Shown here piece after piece: positions 34,121 through 44,004 of a stretch of 64,000 nucleotides of DNA. The stretch is from NCBI RefSeq assembly GCF_024721175.1, contig NZ_CP099399.1:2976001-3040000 (forward strand). Reading direction: 5' to 3'. Source of the DNA: Rhizobium sp. Pop5. Its GTDB lineage: Bacteria > Pseudomonadota > Alphaproteobacteria > Rhizobiales > Rhizobiaceae. Position numbers and translations under genes: made by a program. Positions within the stretch are counted from its first letter, which is position 1. Each line of letters begins with the position of its first letter. Below the pieces are notes generated by a model that was given only the letters and a program-made list of their open reading frames with translations, searched no databases and was not told the DNA's origin.

Positions 34121-34825
34121 ATGACCCAAAATAGCGACAACCAAAATCCGCCAGCCTCCGCCCGCGCCGAAGCCGCACGCCAGAAGATGTTGACCGCCGC
34201 GCTCGACGTCTTCGGACGCTACGGTTTCGACGGCGCCTCGACGCGCCAGCTGACCGAGGCGGCCGGCGTCAATCTTCAGGCGATCCCCTATTATTTCGGC
34301 AGCAAGGAAGGCCTCTACATCGCCACCGCCGAATATCTGATGATGCGGATCGACACGCATGTCAGCGGCATGAGGGCGCGCATCGGCACGCATCTCATGG
34401 CGCTTGACGCGGCCGGCAAGCCGCTTGGCGAAGCCGACGCCCGCCTCCTCTTGACCGAAGTTCTCCAAACCATGGTGACGCTCTTCGTCGCCAAGGAATC
34501 CGAGCCCTGGGCCCGCTTCCTGATCCGCGAGCAGATGGAGCCGACCGAGGCTTTCAAGCGGGTCTATCAGGGCATCATGCGGCCAATGATCGAAATGGGC
34601 CGGCGCCTGGTCGGCGCCATTCTTGGCGAGGACCCGGCCTCCGAGCATGTGCGCCTGCGCACATTCAATCTCGTCGGCAGCATCCTCATCTTCCGCTTTG
34701 CCCGCGCGACCGTTCTCGCCCAGATGGAATGGGACACTTTCGGCCCGAAACAGGTGGAACTGCTGCGCGGCCTTGCTGCCGAACTGGTCGATGTCATCGG
34801 CCCATCGAAAGGAGGTGCGGCATGA
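34121..34825 (+). CDS. TetR-family repressor with CerR-type C-terminal domain (CecR-like)
   Basis: A 234-residue regulator. The N-terminal HTH has [45 protein letters not shown] (about residues 22-66, given here in part) and the ligand-binding C-terminal domain is of the CerR/DUF1956 type. It is first in an operon with an HlyD adaptor, a double-ATPase and two permeases, the same order as E. coli cecR(ybiH)-ybhG-ybhF-ybhS-ybhR. It therefore probably represses its own operon and responds to a toxic compound. The stop overlaps the next start (ATGA). Confidence 0.88.
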   Translation: MTQNSDNQNPPASARAEAARQKMLTAALDVFGRYGFDGASTRQLTEAAGVNLQAIPYYFGSKEGLYIATAEYLMMRIDTHVSGMRARIGTHLMALDAAGKPLGEADARLLLTEVLQTMVTLFVAKESEPWARFLIREQMEPTEAFKRVYQGIMRPMIEMGRRLVGAILGEDPASEHVRLRTFNLVGSILIFRFARATVLAQMEWDTFGPKQVELLRGLAAELVDVIGPSKGGAA

Positions 34826-35835
34826 AACGCATCCTTCCCCTCGCCATCCTTCTCCTCGCGGCGGCAGGTGCTGCCGCCTGGTGGTACGGCCTGCCCGAAA
34901 AGCTCGGCTGGCTGCCCGAGGCGCGCCGCGAATTCGTTCTCTACGGCAATGTCGATATCCGGCAGGTCTCGCTCGGCTTCCGCGTCAGCGGTCGCATCAC
35001 CGAACTCCGCGTCGACGAGGGCGATGTCGTCAAGAGCGGAACGGTGCTGGCGAAGCTCGACGCCGCCCCCTATGAATTCGCCGTCCGCACCGGCGAGGCC
35101 AATACCGCGGCCCTTCGCGCAACGCTCGACAAGCTCAAGGCCGGCCCACGTCCGACCGAAATCGCCCAGGCGCGCGCCGCCTATGACGAAAGCCTCGCCG
35201 ATCTGCAGAATGCCAACCTCGCCTATGACCGCGCCCGCCAGCTTCGCCCGCAAGGCACGATTTCCGAAGCGAACCTCGACCAGGCGACCGCCGCAAAGGC
35301 GATGGCCGCCGCACGCTCGCAATCCGCCAACGAGGCGTTGAAGCTGCTGCAGGAAGGCTCGCGTGTCGAGGATATCGCCGCCGCCGACGCACAGGTGAAA
35401 GCGGCCGAGGCAACGCTCGCCTCGGCCCGCACCTCGCTCGCCGATACGGAGCTGCGCGCGCCGAACGACGGCGTCATCCTCTCGCGGGTGCGGGAAAACG
35501 GCGCAATCGTCTCGCCGGCCGATACCGTCTTCGTGCTCTCGCTGACCGAGCCCGTCTGGGTGCGCAGCTATGTCGCCGAGCCCGATCTCGGGCGCATCCA
35601 CCCCGGCATGAAGGTTTCCATCGCCTCCGATACGGCGCCGGACAAGCCCTACGAGGGCACGATCAGCTTCATTTCGCCGGTCGCCGAATTCACCCCGAAA
35701 TCGGTGGAGACGCCGGAGCTCAGGACCGACCTCGTCTATCGCCTGAGGATCGTCATCGACAAGCCCGGTCCGGATCTGCGCCAGGGCATGCCGGTCACCG
35801 TGCGGCTTTCCCAGCCGACGGCAGGCGGACAATGA
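34822..35835 (+). CDS. HlyD-family efflux adaptor (YbhG-like)
   Basis: Periplasmic membrane-fusion protein of 337 residues. It has an N-terminal signal anchor ([19 protein letters not shown]), first lipoyl half [21 protein letters not shown], an alpha-hairpin (about 95-215) and second lipoyl half [21 protein letters not shown]. The barrel region ends [14 protein letters not shown]. It links the ABC exporter encoded downstream to an outer-membrane channel. It overlaps both the regulator and the ATPase gene by 4 bases, so the operon is translationally coupled. Confidence 0.9.
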   Translation: MKRILPLAILLLAAAGAAAWWYGLPEKLGWLPEARREFVLYGNVDIRQVSLGFRVSGRITELRVDEGDVVKSGTVLAKLDAAPYEFAVRTGEANTAALRATLDKLKAGPRPTEIAQARAAYDESLADLQNANLAYDRARQLRPQGTISEANLDQATAAKAMAAARSQSANEALKLLQEGSRVEDIAAADAQVKAAEATLASARTSLADTELRAPNDGVILSRVRENGAIVSPADTVFVLSLTEPVWVRSYVAEPDLGRIHPGMKVSIASDTAPDKPYEGTISFISPVAEFTPKSVETPELRTDLVYRLRIVIDKPGPDLRQGMPVTVRLSQPTAGGQ

Positions 35836-37589
35836 CTACCGCCGAGCCCGCCCGCCAGACAGGCCGGAACGACAAGCCGCTCGTCCGGATCGACGGCGTC
35901 ACCAAGCGTTTCGGTGACGCCCCCCCGGCCCTCGACGCCGTCTCTGGCGTCATCGGCGGCGGTGCGATCACCGGCCTCGTCGGACCTGACGGCGCCGGCA
36001 AGACGACGCTGATCCGGCTGATGACCGGACTGATGCTGCCCGACGCCGGAACAATGGAGGTTCTTGGTTTTGACACCCGGAAGAACGCCGCCGGCATCCA
36101 GACGGCGATTGGTTACATGCCTCAGCGCTTCGGCCTCTATGAGGACCTCTCGGTGCAGGAAAACCTCGATCTCTACGCCGATCTGCGCGGCCTGCCGAAG
36201 AGCGAACGCGCGAGCGCCTTCGAGGAGCTGCTGACCTTCACCGACCTCAAGCGTTTCACCGGCCGGCTCGCCGGCAAACTTTCCGGCGGCATGAAACAGA
36301 AGCTCGGCCTTGCCTGCGCGCTGTTGAAGAAGCCACGCCTGCTGCTGCTCGACGAGCCGGGCGTCGGCGTCGATCCGATCTCGCGGCGCGACCTCTGGAA
36401 GATGGTCGAGAACCTGACTAGGGAAGGCATCGGCGTGCTCTGGTCGACCGCCTATCTCGACGAGGCGGAAGCCTGCGACCACGTGCTACTGCTCAATCAG
36501 GGAAAGCTGCTTTTCTCAGGGAAACCAGAAGAGATGACCGCCCGCGTCAACGACCGCGTCTTCCGGGTATCAGGCGTCAGCGGTCGCCGCCGGCAAGTTC
36601 TCGCCGAGCTGCTCCAGGTCGATGGTGTCATCGACGGCGTGATCCAGGGTGAGGCGATCCGTCTGGTCGCAGCCAAGGATAAGAGGCCGGACGTAACCAA
36701 AGCCGGCGACGGCGCCGCAGTTGCTCTTGCCCCGCCGCGCTTCGAGGATGCCTTCGTCGACATGCTGGGCGGCGGTCCCGGCGGCCGCTCCAGGCTTGCC
36801 GAAGCGCAAGAGCCGCTGCAGGCCGAGGGCGACCGGCCGGTGATCGAGGCCAAAGGCCTGACCAAGCGCTTCGGCGATTTCACCGCCGCCGACGACATCA
36901 GCTTCGATATCCGCCGCGGCGAGATCTTCGGCCTGCTCGGCCCGAACGGCGCCGGCAAGTCTACCACCTTCAAGATGCTTTGCGGCCTGTTGAAGCCGAC
37001 CGGCGGCGAGGGCCGCGTCGCCGGCTTCGATCTTCGCCGCGATGCCGCCGAAGCCCGCAACCAGCTCGGCTATATGGCGCAGAAATTCTCGCTCTATGGC
37101 GACCTCACCGTCATGCAGAACCTCGAATTCTTCGCCGGCGTCTATGGTCTTCGTGGGCAGCGCAAGCGCGAGCGCATCGAGCTGATGGCCGGCATTTTCG
37201 ATTTCGGCCGCCACGCCCGCGAACCCGCCAAAGATCTGCCGCTCGGCCTCAAGCAGCGCCTGGCGCTTGCCTGCGCCGTCATGCACGAGCCGCGCGCCCT
37301 CTTCCTGGACGAACCGACATCAGGCGTCGATCCGATCACCCGGCGCGAATTCTGGACACATATCAACGGCCTTGTGGAAAAAGGCGTCACTGTGCTCGTC
37401 ACCACCCATTTCATGGACGAGGCGGAATATTGCGACCGCATCTCGCTGATTTATCGCGGCCGTTCGATCGCGCTCGGTTCTCCCGATGAGCTGAAAGCCC
37501 GGGTCGCAACCAAAGAGCAGCCGGATCCGACGATGGAGGACGCCTTCATCGCGCTGGTCCAGCAATCGGAAGCGGAGGATGCCGCATGA
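35832..37589 (+). CDS. Dual ATP-binding subunit of a drug-type ABC exporter (YbhF-like)
   Basis: A 585-residue protein with two complete ABC domains. Domain 1 (about 15-310) has Walker [10 protein letters not shown], signature [12 protein letters not shown] and Walker [13 protein letters not shown]. Domain 2 (about 335-570) has Walker [10 protein letters not shown], a variant signature [12 protein letters not shown] and Walker [12 protein letters not shown], with switch His in [14 protein letters not shown]. Domain 1 lacks the usual His at the corresponding place ([14 protein letters not shown]), so its catalysis may be degenerate. It energises the two permeases downstream. Confidence 0.9.
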   Translation: MTTAEPARQTGRNDKPLVRIDGVTKRFGDAPPALDAVSGVIGGGAITGLVGPDGAGKTTLIRLMTGLMLPDAGTMEVLGFDTRKNAAGIQTAIGYMPQRFGLYEDLSVQENLDLYADLRGLPKSERASAFEELLTFTDLKRFTGRLAGKLSGGMKQKLGLACALLKKPRLLLLDEPGVGVDPISRRDLWKMVENLTREGIGVLWSTAYLDEAEACDHVLLLNQGKLLFSGKPEEMTARVNDRVFRVSGVSGRRRQVLAELLQVDGVIDGVIQGEAIRLVAAKDKRPDVTKAGDGAAVALAPPRFEDAFVDMLGGGPGGRSRLAEAQEPLQAEGDRPVIEAKGLTKRFGDFTAADDISFDIRRGEIFGLLGPNGAGKSTTFKMLCGLLKPTGGEGRVAGFDLRRDAAEARNQLGYMAQKFSLYGDLTVMQNLEFFAGVYGLRGQRKRERIELMAGIFDFGRHAREPAKDLPLGLKQRLALACAVMHEPRALFLDEPTSGVDPITRREFWTHINGLVEKGVTVLVTTHFMDEAEYCDRISLIYRGRSIALGSPDELKARVATKEQPDPTMEDAFIALVQQSEAEDAA

Positions 37590-38713
37590 GCGCCTCTTCC
37601 AGCCGTTTGCGGCGTCTCTCAGCTCTTGTGCGCAAGGAAAGCTTCCAGGCGATCCGCGATCCGAGCAGCATCCTCATCGCCTTCGTATTGCCGCTGATCC
37701 TGCTCTTTCTCTTCGGCTACGGTGTCTCGCTCGATACCACCCGCACCCGCATCGGCCTCGTGACCGAGGAGATGACGCCGCTGACGCAGGATCTTTCGGC
37801 CAGTTTCCAGGCGTCGCGCTATTTCGACGTGGCGATCGGCCGCGACCGGCGGCTTTTCGAAGAGGATCTCGTGCTCGGCAAGGTGCGCGGCATCGTCGTC
37901 ATCCCCGCCGATTTCACCACACGCTACACCGCCGGCAACCATCCCTTGATCCAGGTGATCGTCGACGGCTCCGACCCGAACACGGCGAATTTCGTGCAGA
38001 ACTACGCGCAGGGCGCCGTTGCCAACTGGGAGCAGCAAAGGCAGGCCGACGTCGCTTCCCACAGCCCCGCCATCGCGGTCGAGCAGCGCTTCTGGTTCAA
38101 TCCGGAACTCACCAGCCGCAATTTCCTCGTGCCCGGTTCGATCGCCATCGTCATGACGCTTGTCGGCACGCTGCTCACCTCGCTTGTCGTCGCCCGCGAG
38201 TGGGAGCGCGGCACCATGGAAGCGATGATGGCGACACCGGTGACGGCGGTCGAGCTGCTCGCCGGCAAGATCCTGCCCTACTTCCTGCTCGGCCTCACCT
38301 CGATGACGCTCTGTGTGCTGCTGGCCGTCTTTCTCTTCGGCGTGCCGTTCCGCGGCTCCGTCGCGGCTCTTTACGCATTGTCGGCCGCCTTCCTGATCCC
38401 GGCGCTCGGCCAGGGCCTGTTGATCTCGACGGCGACGAAAAACCAGTTTCTCGCCTCGCAGCTGGCGCTGATCTCTGCCTTCCTGCCGGCCTTCCTGCTG
38501 TCGGGCTTTCTTTTCGAGATCAATTCCATGCCCACCGTCATCCAGTGGATCACCTTCATCGTGCCGGCGCGTTATCTGATCCCCAGCCTGCAGACGGTAT
38601 TCCTCGCCGGCGACATCTGGCCGATGTTCGGCCGGGCAATCTCCGTCATGCTGACGATCGGCACCATCATGTTCGTGCTTGCCGCCCGCAGCACCAGAAA
38701 AAGGATCGGCTGA
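37586..38713 (+). CDS. ABC-2 type permease (YbhS-like)
   Basis: A 375-residue membrane subunit with one N-terminal helix (LIAFVLPLILLFLFGYGVSL), a large periplasmic domain (about 45-170) and five C-terminal helices. The ABC-2 signature ARYLIPSLQTVFLAGD lies near the end. It overlaps the ATPase gene by 4 bases and precedes its homologue by 1 bp, so the two probably form a heterodimeric channel. Confidence 0.9.
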   Translation: MSASSSRLRRLSALVRKESFQAIRDPSSILIAFVLPLILLFLFGYGVSLDTTRTRIGLVTEEMTPLTQDLSASFQASRYFDVAIGRDRRLFEEDLVLGKVRGIVVIPADFTTRYTAGNHPLIQVIVDGSDPNTANFVQNYAQGAVANWEQQRQADVASHSPAIAVEQRFWFNPELTSRNFLVPGSIAIVMTLVGTLLTSLVVAREWERGTMEAMMATPVTAVELLAGKILPYFLLGLTSMTLCVLLAVFLFGVPFRGSVAALYALSAAFLIPALGQGLLISTATKNQFLASQLALISAFLPAFLLSGFLFEINSMPTVIQWITFIVPARYLIPSLQTVFLAGDIWPMFGRAISVMLTIGTIMFVLAARSTRKRIG

Positions 38714-38714
38714 G

Positions 38715-39824
38715 ATGTGGATAAGGCTCTACGCCCTGATCGTCAAGGAACTGCTCGCCGTGCTGCGCGACCCCAAGGGCCGCGCCATCCTGATCGGCCC
38801 GCCGATCGTCCAGCTTCTCGTTTTCTCCTATGCCGCCACGCTCGAAGTCCGCAATGTCGACGTCATGATCCTCAACCGCGACAGCGGCCATTGGGGCCAG
38901 GAACTGATCGAGCGCATCGACGGCTCGCCGACTTTCCGCAACATCGAAGTCGCCGCGAGCCAGGCGCAGGTCCAGGTGGCGATCGACAATCAGACCGTGA
39001 TCGCCGCCGTCGAGATCGGCCCTGATTTCTCGCGCAATATCGAGGCGGGAACGCCTGTTGATCTGCAGGTCGTGCTCGACGGCCGCCGCTCCAACGCCTC
39101 GCAGATCGTCGCGGGCTACCTCTCGCAGATCAGCGGCGCCCTCGCCGCCGAGACGCCGGCCGGCAAGCGCGCCGGCGCCGGCATGGTCTCATCCGTGCCG
39201 CGCAACTGGTTCAACCCGAACCTCACCTACCAGTGGTTCATGGTGCCGAACCTGATCGCCAGCATCGCGCTGCTGATCGGCCTGATCGTCACGGCCCTTT
39301 CGATCGCCCGCGAGCGTGAGCTCGGCACCTTCGATCAGCTGATGGTCTCACCGCTGCGCATGCATGAGATCCTGATCGGCAAGCTGATCCCGCCGATGAT
39401 GATCGGCCTCTTCCATATCACCGTCTATATCCTCGCCGCCGTCTTCCTCTTCGAGGTGCCGCTGCGCGGCTCGCTCTTCCTGCTTTATGGCAGCGCGATC
39501 TTCTATTTGGGCTCGGTCGCCGGCCTCGGCCTCTTCATTTCGGCACTGTCGATGACGCAGCAGCAGGCGATCCTCGGCGCCTTCCTGTTCATGGTCCCGG
39601 CCATGCTGCTCTCGGGCTTCGCGACGCCGATCGAGAACATGCCCGGCTGGCTCCAGCCGATAACCCTCATCAACCCGCTTCGCTATTTCCTGGTAATCGT
39701 CAAAGGCGTTTTCTTGAAGGATATCCCGCTCGGCGAGGTGGTGAACCAGACGATCCCCCTGGCGCTGATTGCCGCCTTCACGCTCACCGCAGCCGCCTGG
39801 CTGTTCCGCCGGCGACTGGAATAA
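38715..39824 (+). CDS. ABC-2 type permease (YbhR-like)
   Basis: The second 369-residue permease has the same topology: an N-terminal helix (AILIGPPIVQLLVFSYAA), a periplasmic domain and five C-terminal helices with PLRYFLVIVKGVFLKD. The start is ATG 38715, one base after the preceding stop; an open frame from 38679 is internal to the upstream gene. It is the last gene of the efflux operon. Its E. coli counterpart affects tolerance to cefoperazone and chloramphenicol, but the substrate here is not known. Confidence 0.9.
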   Translation: MWIRLYALIVKELLAVLRDPKGRAILIGPPIVQLLVFSYAATLEVRNVDVMILNRDSGHWGQELIERIDGSPTFRNIEVAASQAQVQVAIDNQTVIAAVEIGPDFSRNIEAGTPVDLQVVLDGRRSNASQIVAGYLSQISGALAAETPAGKRAGAGMVSSVPRNWFNPNLTYQWFMVPNLIASIALLIGLIVTALSIARERELGTFDQLMVSPLRMHEILIGKLIPPMMIGLFHITVYILAAVFLFEVPLRGSLFLLYGSAIFYLGSVAGLGLFISALSMTQQQAILGAFLFMVPAMLLSGFATPIENMPGWLQPITLINPLRYFLVIVKGVFLKDIPLGEVVNQTIPLALIAAFTLTAAAWLFRRRLE

Positions 39825-39955
39825 ACGCCCTTTCCCGCCAGCGCCTCAGCCGCCTCACAGAATGTGAACCGGGCTTCCAAAGCGTGATTCTCCTGCCGGA
39901 ACATCGGATTGGCGTGGTCGTTACTGAGACGCAACCCCAGCAAAGGAGAAGCAAA

Positions 39956-40351
39956 ATGTACAAGATCCTACTTGTCTCCAGCGCCCTTGCGCTGTCGTCG
40001 CTTGCAACCAACGCTCTGGCTGACGGGGCCGTGACCGGCGCTGCCGGCGGCGCCATCACCGGCGCGATCGTCGGTGGTCCCGTAGGCGCTGCCATCGGTG
40101 GCGTAGCCGGCGGTGTCGCCGGTGCCGTGGTCGATCCGCCGCCGCGCGAGGTCGTCACCTACGTTCAGCAGCAGCCCGCCCCGACCTCTCGCGTGGTCGT
40201 TGAGCAACCGATTGTCGTCGGCAAGCCGCTTCCGGCCGATGTCGTCGTGACACCGGTGCCTGACAACCCGAAATATGCCTATACCGTTATCAACAATCGC
40301 CACGTGATCGTTGAACCCCGCACGCACCGCGTCGTGCAGGTGATTGAATAA
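39956..40351 (+). CDS. Exported glycine-zipper protein with DUF1236-like tail
   Basis: A 131-residue protein with a signal peptide (MYKILLVSSALALSSLATNALA). A glycine-zipper segment rich in GxxxG follows (GAAGGAITGAIVGGPVGAAIGGVAGG, about 26-53; quoted in pieces). The C-terminal domain has LPADVVVTPVPDNPKYAY and NRHVIVEPRTHRVVQVIE, as in DUF1236 proteins common in rhizobia. The glycine zipper suggests membrane insertion or oligomerisation. AAAGGAGAAG precedes ATG 39956. It ends at a strong terminator. Confidence 0.82.
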   Translation: MYKILLVSSALALSSLATNALADGAVTGAAGGAITGAIVGGPVGAAIGGVAGGVAGAVVDPPPREVVTYVQQQPAPTSRVVVEQPIVVGKPLPADVVVTPVPDNPKYAYTVINNRHVIVEPRTHRVVQVIE

Positions 40352-40390
40352 ACAAGCGGCCGAGACCACTTGCGGCGGCTCGGCCACCTC

Positions 40391-40417
40391 AGGCCCCGCT
40401 TCGGCGGGGCCTTTTTT
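40391..40417 (+). terminator. Rho-independent terminator
   Basis: AGGCCCCGC, loop TTCG, GCGGGGCCT and a run of T: a textbook intrinsic terminator 40 bp after the glycine-zipper gene. Confidence 0.93.
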
Positions 40418-40470
40418 CGTTCGATGCACTTCATCGCCGAAGCTTCCTCTGCGTTATGATTATCGCTGCT

Positions 40471-40908
40471 TCAAGCCCTGTAGGCGATGAGCACCGCGCC
40501 TCCCGCAATCATTATGACGCCGAGCCAATTCGGCAGCGTTAGGCGTTCTCCAAGGAAAAACACCGCAAAGACCGCCACGAAGACGACGGACAGCTTGTCG
40601 ATCGGTGCGACACGGGCAGCATCGCCGAGCTTCAGAGCCCGGAAATAGCAGATCCAGGATGCGCCGGTGGCAAGACCGGAGAGTACTAGGAAGAGCCAGC
40701 TCCTGCCCGACACCGAAGAAGGCTCCTGCCAATTGCCGGTTATGTAGATCATCATTCCGGCCGCCAGCAGGATGACGATGGTGCGAATGAAGGTCGCAAA
40801 ATCGGAATTAACGTTCTCGACGCCGACCTTGGCAAAAATCGCCGTGAGCGCCGCGAAGCCGGCGGAAAGAAGCGCCCACAGCGGCCAGCTCGTAAGAAGG
40901 CTTTTCAT
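40471..40908 (-). CDS. Small EamA-family transporter
   Basis: A 145-residue inner-membrane protein equal to one EamA repeat with about five helices: WALLSAGFAALTAIFAKVGV, TIVILLAAGMMIYI, LVLSGLATGASWICYFRALK, VVFVAVFAVFFLGE and WLGVIMIAGGAVLIAYRA. Single-repeat members work as dimers and move small metabolites, but the substrate is unknown. It is isolated on the minus strand. Confidence 0.85.
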   Translation of the reverse strand: MKSLLTSWPLWALLSAGFAALTAIFAKVGVENVNSDFATFIRTIVILLAAGMMIYITGNWQEPSSVSGRSWLFLVLSGLATGASWICYFRALKLGDAARVAPIDKLSVVFVAVFAVFFLGERLTLPNWLGVIMIAGGAVLIAYRA

Positions 40909-41047
40909 GCGGCTTGCCTCGCCCTGTTATGCCTGTCGACGTCAAACCTATCATAGACAGGAAAAACGAGAACACAGAATAGCTTACGAAGATATCAGAC
41001 AAGGAACCGCTGACGATGCCCGCATCGCAAGCGGTTCCATATCCCGA

Positions 41048-42091
41048 TCAGACCTTCAGTTCGCGCCGCTCCCGCTCGGTCACTATGGCAAGATCGAGCA
41101 CCTTCTGCAGGTTGGCGGCATGGCGGAAGTTCGGATCGGGCTGGATTCCGCTTGCCACCGCCTCGGCAAAACGCTGGTAGTTGGTCGGCACCGGAGGGAC
41201 CTCGATCTCCTTCCAGGTCGCAGTCTCGACATCGTCGCCAAGGCAGCCGCGCAGTTCGGATCCGGCCGGACGATGGATGACCTCGAGGCTGCCCCTTTCG
41301 CCGTAGATGCGCAGCTTCAGCTCGTTCAGATGGCCCGTCGCCCAGCGGCTGGCATGGATGACGCCGAGGGCGCCATTGGCGAAATCGACCGACATGGTGA
41401 AGCTGTCATTGGCGTCGAGCATATATTCGCCGATCTGCCCGCCCGGCGCCTTGTTGAAGGTCTTCAGCCGCGCGAAGACATGGTCGATGTCGGTGGCGGC
41501 GCCATAGGCGGCGAAATCGAGAATGTGGATGCCGACGTCGCCGAGCACGCCGTTCGAGCCGTGGCCGGTGGAAAGCCGCCACAGCCAGGTCGATTCCGTG
41601 CGCCAGTCGCCCCAGGCGCGCGAAACCAGCCAGCTCTGAAGATAGGAGGCCTCCACATGCTTGATCGTGCCGAGTTCGCCTGATAGCACCATTTCGCGGG
41701 CGCGTTGAAGCGGCGCGACATTGCGGTAGGTGAGGTTCACCATGTTGATGACGCCCGCCTTTTCGGCCGCTTCCGTCATCTCCAGCGCCTTCGGATAGTT
41801 TTCCGCCAACGGCTTCTCGCAGAGCACATGCTTGCCGGCGGCGATCAGCGCCAGCGTCGTCGGGTGATGGACACGGTCGGGCGTGATGTTGGTCGCCGCA
41901 TCGAATTCACCCCAGGCGATCGCCTCCTCCAGGGTAAGAAACCGCTTTTCGATGTTGAACTTGTCGGCAAAGGCGGCAAGCCGGTCGGGATCCGTATCCA
42001 CGGCGCCGACCACCGTCACGCCGTCGATTTTGCTGAAGTGGGTGAGCTGGTTTTTCGCCATCACACCCGTGCCAAGAACGAGTAGTCGCAT
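41048..42091 (-). CDS. Gfo/Idh/MocA-family oxidoreductase (ThuB-like context)
   Basis: NAD(P)-dependent sugar dehydrogenase of 347 residues. The N-terminal Rossmann motif is LVLGTGVMAKNQL, the family motif is HVLCEKPLAENYPKA and the active-site Lys lies in EKP. GDVGIHILD contains the usual catalytic Asp/His. It starts 9 bp after a ThuA-family gene. In S. meliloti thuA-thuB serve oxidation of trehalose and related disaccharides, so a 3-keto-sugar pathway is inferred. The transport genes of the thu operon are absent here, and this may be a paralogous pair. Confidence 0.85.
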   Translation of the reverse strand: MRLLVLGTGVMAKNQLTHFSKIDGVTVVGAVDTDPDRLAAFADKFNIEKRFLTLEEAIAWGEFDAATNITPDRVHHPTTLALIAAGKHVLCEKPLAENYPKALEMTEAAEKAGVINMVNLTYRNVAPLQRAREMVLSGELGTIKHVEASYLQSWLVSRAWGDWRTESTWLWRLSTGHGSNGVLGDVGIHILDFAAYGAATDIDHVFARLKTFNKAPGGQIGEYMLDANDSFTMSVDFANGALGVIHASRWATGHLNELKLRIYGERGSLEVIHRPAGSELRGCLGDDVETATWKEIEVPPVPTNYQRFAEAVASGIQPDPNFRHAANLQKVLDLAIVTERERRELKV

Positions 42092-42100
42092 GGATGCTCC

Positions 42101-42886
42101 TCAGCGATAACCGGCTTCGCCGGCCTGGTGCAGTTTCGGGCCGCGTTCGACGATCGGCTCCAGTGCCTTTTCTACCGGCACATTTGGAGCGTCGACAATG
42201 CTGGTCAACGCGCCTTGCGGGTTATAGGCCCACTTGACGCCGTTGATCAGCACCTTCTGGATATTGGCGTCGTGATAGGTCGGATAGGTCTCGTGACCGG
42301 GGCGGAAATAGAAGATGTTGCCGGCGCCGCGCCGCCAGGTCAGGCCCGAGCGGAACACCTCGCCGCCCTGGAACCAGGAGATGAACACCGTTTCCAGCGG
42401 CTCCGGCACCGAGAACTGCTCGCCATACATTTCCTCGTTCTCGAGCTCGAAATGCTCGCCGATGCCGGCGGCGATCGGATGGCGCTGGTTGATCGTCCAC
42501 AGCCGCTCGCGCTCACCGGCCTCGCGCCATTTCAGCGCGCAGGGCGTGCCCATCAGCCGCTTGAAGATCTTGGAGAAATGGCCGGAATGCAGCACCAGCA
42601 GGCCCATGCCTTCCCAGACATGCTTGGCGACGCGCTCGACGACGACGTCGGATACCGCGCCATGATCCTTGTGGCCCCACCAGGTCAACACGTCGGTTTC
42701 ATCAAGGCGGGCCTCGCTCAGCCCATGCTCCGGCTCCTGCAGTGTCGCCGTCGTCGCGGAGATGTCGGGATCGCTGTTCAGCGCATTGGCAATCGTCGTG
42801 TGCATGCCCTCGGGATAGATGCCCCGGACGATCTCATTGGTGTTTTCGTGGATATTCTCTCCCCAGACGACGGTGCGTATGGCCAT
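42101..42886 (-). CDS. ThuA-family protein
   Basis: A 261-residue class I glutamine amidotransferase-like protein of the trehalose-utilisation family: [49 protein letters not shown] and [18 protein letters not shown]. The position of the amidotransferase nucleophile is occupied by Ser/Gly in HSGHF, as usual for ThuA. ATG 42886 has AGAGGAGC upstream; codons back to 42940 are not needed. It is first in an operon with the oxidoreductase gene. Confidence 0.85.
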   Translation of the reverse strand: MAIRTVVWGENIHENTNEIVRGIYPEGMHTTIANALNSDPDISATTATLQEPEHGLSEARLDETDVLTWWGHKDHGAVSDVVVERVAKHVWEGMGLLVLHSGHFSKIFKRLMGTPCALKWREAGERERLWTINQRHPIAAGIGEHFELENEEMYGEQFSVPEPLETVFISWFQGGEVFRSGLTWRRGAGNIFYFRPGHETYPTYHDANIQKVLINGVKWAYNPQGALTSIVDAPNVPVEKALEPIVERGPKLHQAGEAGYR

Positions 42887-43002
42887 GATGTGCTCCTCTG
42901 GAAGCTGGAAGTATCGAAAGGCGGGAAAAGCAGAATTCAAAGCGCTTTGGAAAAGCGGCGCAATTCGCGCCTCGTCTCCTCCACATCAATGGAACACATA
43001 GA

Positions 43003-43026
43003 CCTTTGTCAGGAGTTTGACAAAGG
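43003..43026 (-). promoter_or_regulatory. Palindrome upstream of the ThuA-like operon, possible operator
   Basis: Nine-bp arms, CCTTTGTCA (43003-43011) and TGACAAAGG (43018-43026), are separated by 6 bp and lie 117 bp before the ThuA-like start. The symmetry fits a repressor site, but the regulator is unknown. Confidence 0.4.
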
Positions 43027-43028
43027 GG

Positions 43029-43059
43029 AAATTTTCCCGAGAGGGGCCTGGGAAAATTT
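43029..43059 (-). terminator. Hairpin at the end of the TetR-SMR operon
   Basis: AAATTTTCCC (43029-43038) and GGGAAAATTT (43050-43059) form a 10-bp stem with an 11-nt loop, 21 bp past the SMR stop on the minus strand. Confidence 0.55.
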
Positions 43060-43079
43060 TCGCTAATATCCGTGCGAAA

Positions 43080-43421
43080 TCAATGCGAAACGGACTTCGA
43101 GAACAGATTGACCACGGCGACGCCCGAGATGATTAGCCCGAGGCCGACGATCGCCGGCAGGTCGAGACGCTGCTTGAAGAAGATGAGGCCGACCGAGGAA
43201 ATCAGCACGATTCCCAAAGCGCTCCAAATCGCATAGGCGATGCCGACCGGGATGCTCTTCAGCGTCAGCGACAGGCAATAGAAGGCCGCCGCATAGCAGG
43301 CGACGACGAGTGCCGTTGGCCCGATGCGGGTGAACTGCTGCGACAATTGCAGTGCGGTCGTGCCGATCACCTCGAGCACGATGGCTGCAACGAGCAGCCC
43401 ATAAATGGCGGCCTGGCTCAT
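43080..43421 (-). CDS. Small multidrug resistance (SMR) family transporter
   Basis: A 113-residue inner-membrane protein with four helices and the essential Glu17 in the first helix (AAIVLEVIGTTALQLS). Other SMR marks are AIWSALGIVLISSVGLIFFKQ and the C-terminal AVVNLFS. It is an EmrE-like proton-coupled exporter of cationic compounds, or a guanidinium-type exporter. It follows a TetR gene by 16 bp in the same operon. Confidence 0.9.
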   Translation of the reverse strand: MSQAAIYGLLVAAIVLEVIGTTALQLSQQFTRIGPTALVVACYAAAFYCLSLTLKSIPVGIAYAIWSALGIVLISSVGLIFFKQRLDLPAIVGLGLIISGVAVVNLFSKSVSH

Positions 43422-43437
43422 GGCTGAATTCCCTACG

Positions 43438-44001
43438 TTACTTTCCGGTCAGCTCGACAAGGCGATTGATGAGATCCCGCCTCAGAGCGTCGTTGATATC
43501 ATGGCTTTCCAACGTATCTGCGAACCACAGCCCATCGGCGGCGAAACGCACGATTTGCGCATCGAGCGAGGAGTCGGTGCCGACATATTCCTCGGCCCGC
43601 GCCTGCACCCATTGGCGCCAGCGAAGGCGCAGCCGGGGCTCGGCGAGAAGCGCGATCGTCACCTGCGTCCAGCTCCTGGAATCGTCGGGACGATCCTTGA
43701 GACCGGACACTGCCCGGAGATAAGCCCGGGTGAAGCGGCCCTGCGGCATCGGATCGCCGCGCATCAGCTCCTCGATATCGGCATCAAACTTTTCGAGCAG
43801 GCTCTCGAACAGTGCATCGAGCAGCGCATTCTTCGTCGGGAAGTGATGCAGCAACCCGCCCTTGCTGACGCTGGAGGCGGCAGAGACCGCATCGAGCGTC
43901 ACGGCCGCCATGCCTTCGCTGGCGGCAAGACGCGCGGTGACCTCCAGCAATTGCTGGCGCACGAGAGCCGGTTGTTTCTTGCGGTGATGAGCGTTCGACA
44001 T
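43438..44001 (-). CDS. TetR-family repressor of the SMR operon
   Basis: A 187-residue regulator. The HTH shows LLEVTARLAASEGMAAVTLDAVSAA and SVSKGGLLHHFPTKNALLDAL, the standard TetR pattern. The start at ATG 44001 fits a promoter with a 14-bp perfect palindrome in its spacer; codons back to 44037 would lie inside that promoter. It should repress its own transcription and that of the SMR pump and respond to the pump's substrate. Confidence 0.88.
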   Translation of the reverse strand: MSNAHHRKKQPALVRQQLLEVTARLAASEGMAAVTLDAVSAASSVSKGGLLHHFPTKNALLDALFESLLEKFDADIEELMRGDPMPQGRFTRAYLRAVSGLKDRPDDSRSWTQVTIALLAEPRLRLRWRQWVQARAEEYVGTDSSLDAQIVRFAADGLWFADTLESHDINDALRRDLINRLVELTGK

Positions 44002-44004
44002 AAG

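Noticed and set aside
37579..38724. Alternative plus frame over the permease
   Set aside because: Arg/His-rich translation, while the other frame gives a complete ABC-2 permease starting 4 bases before the upstream stop.
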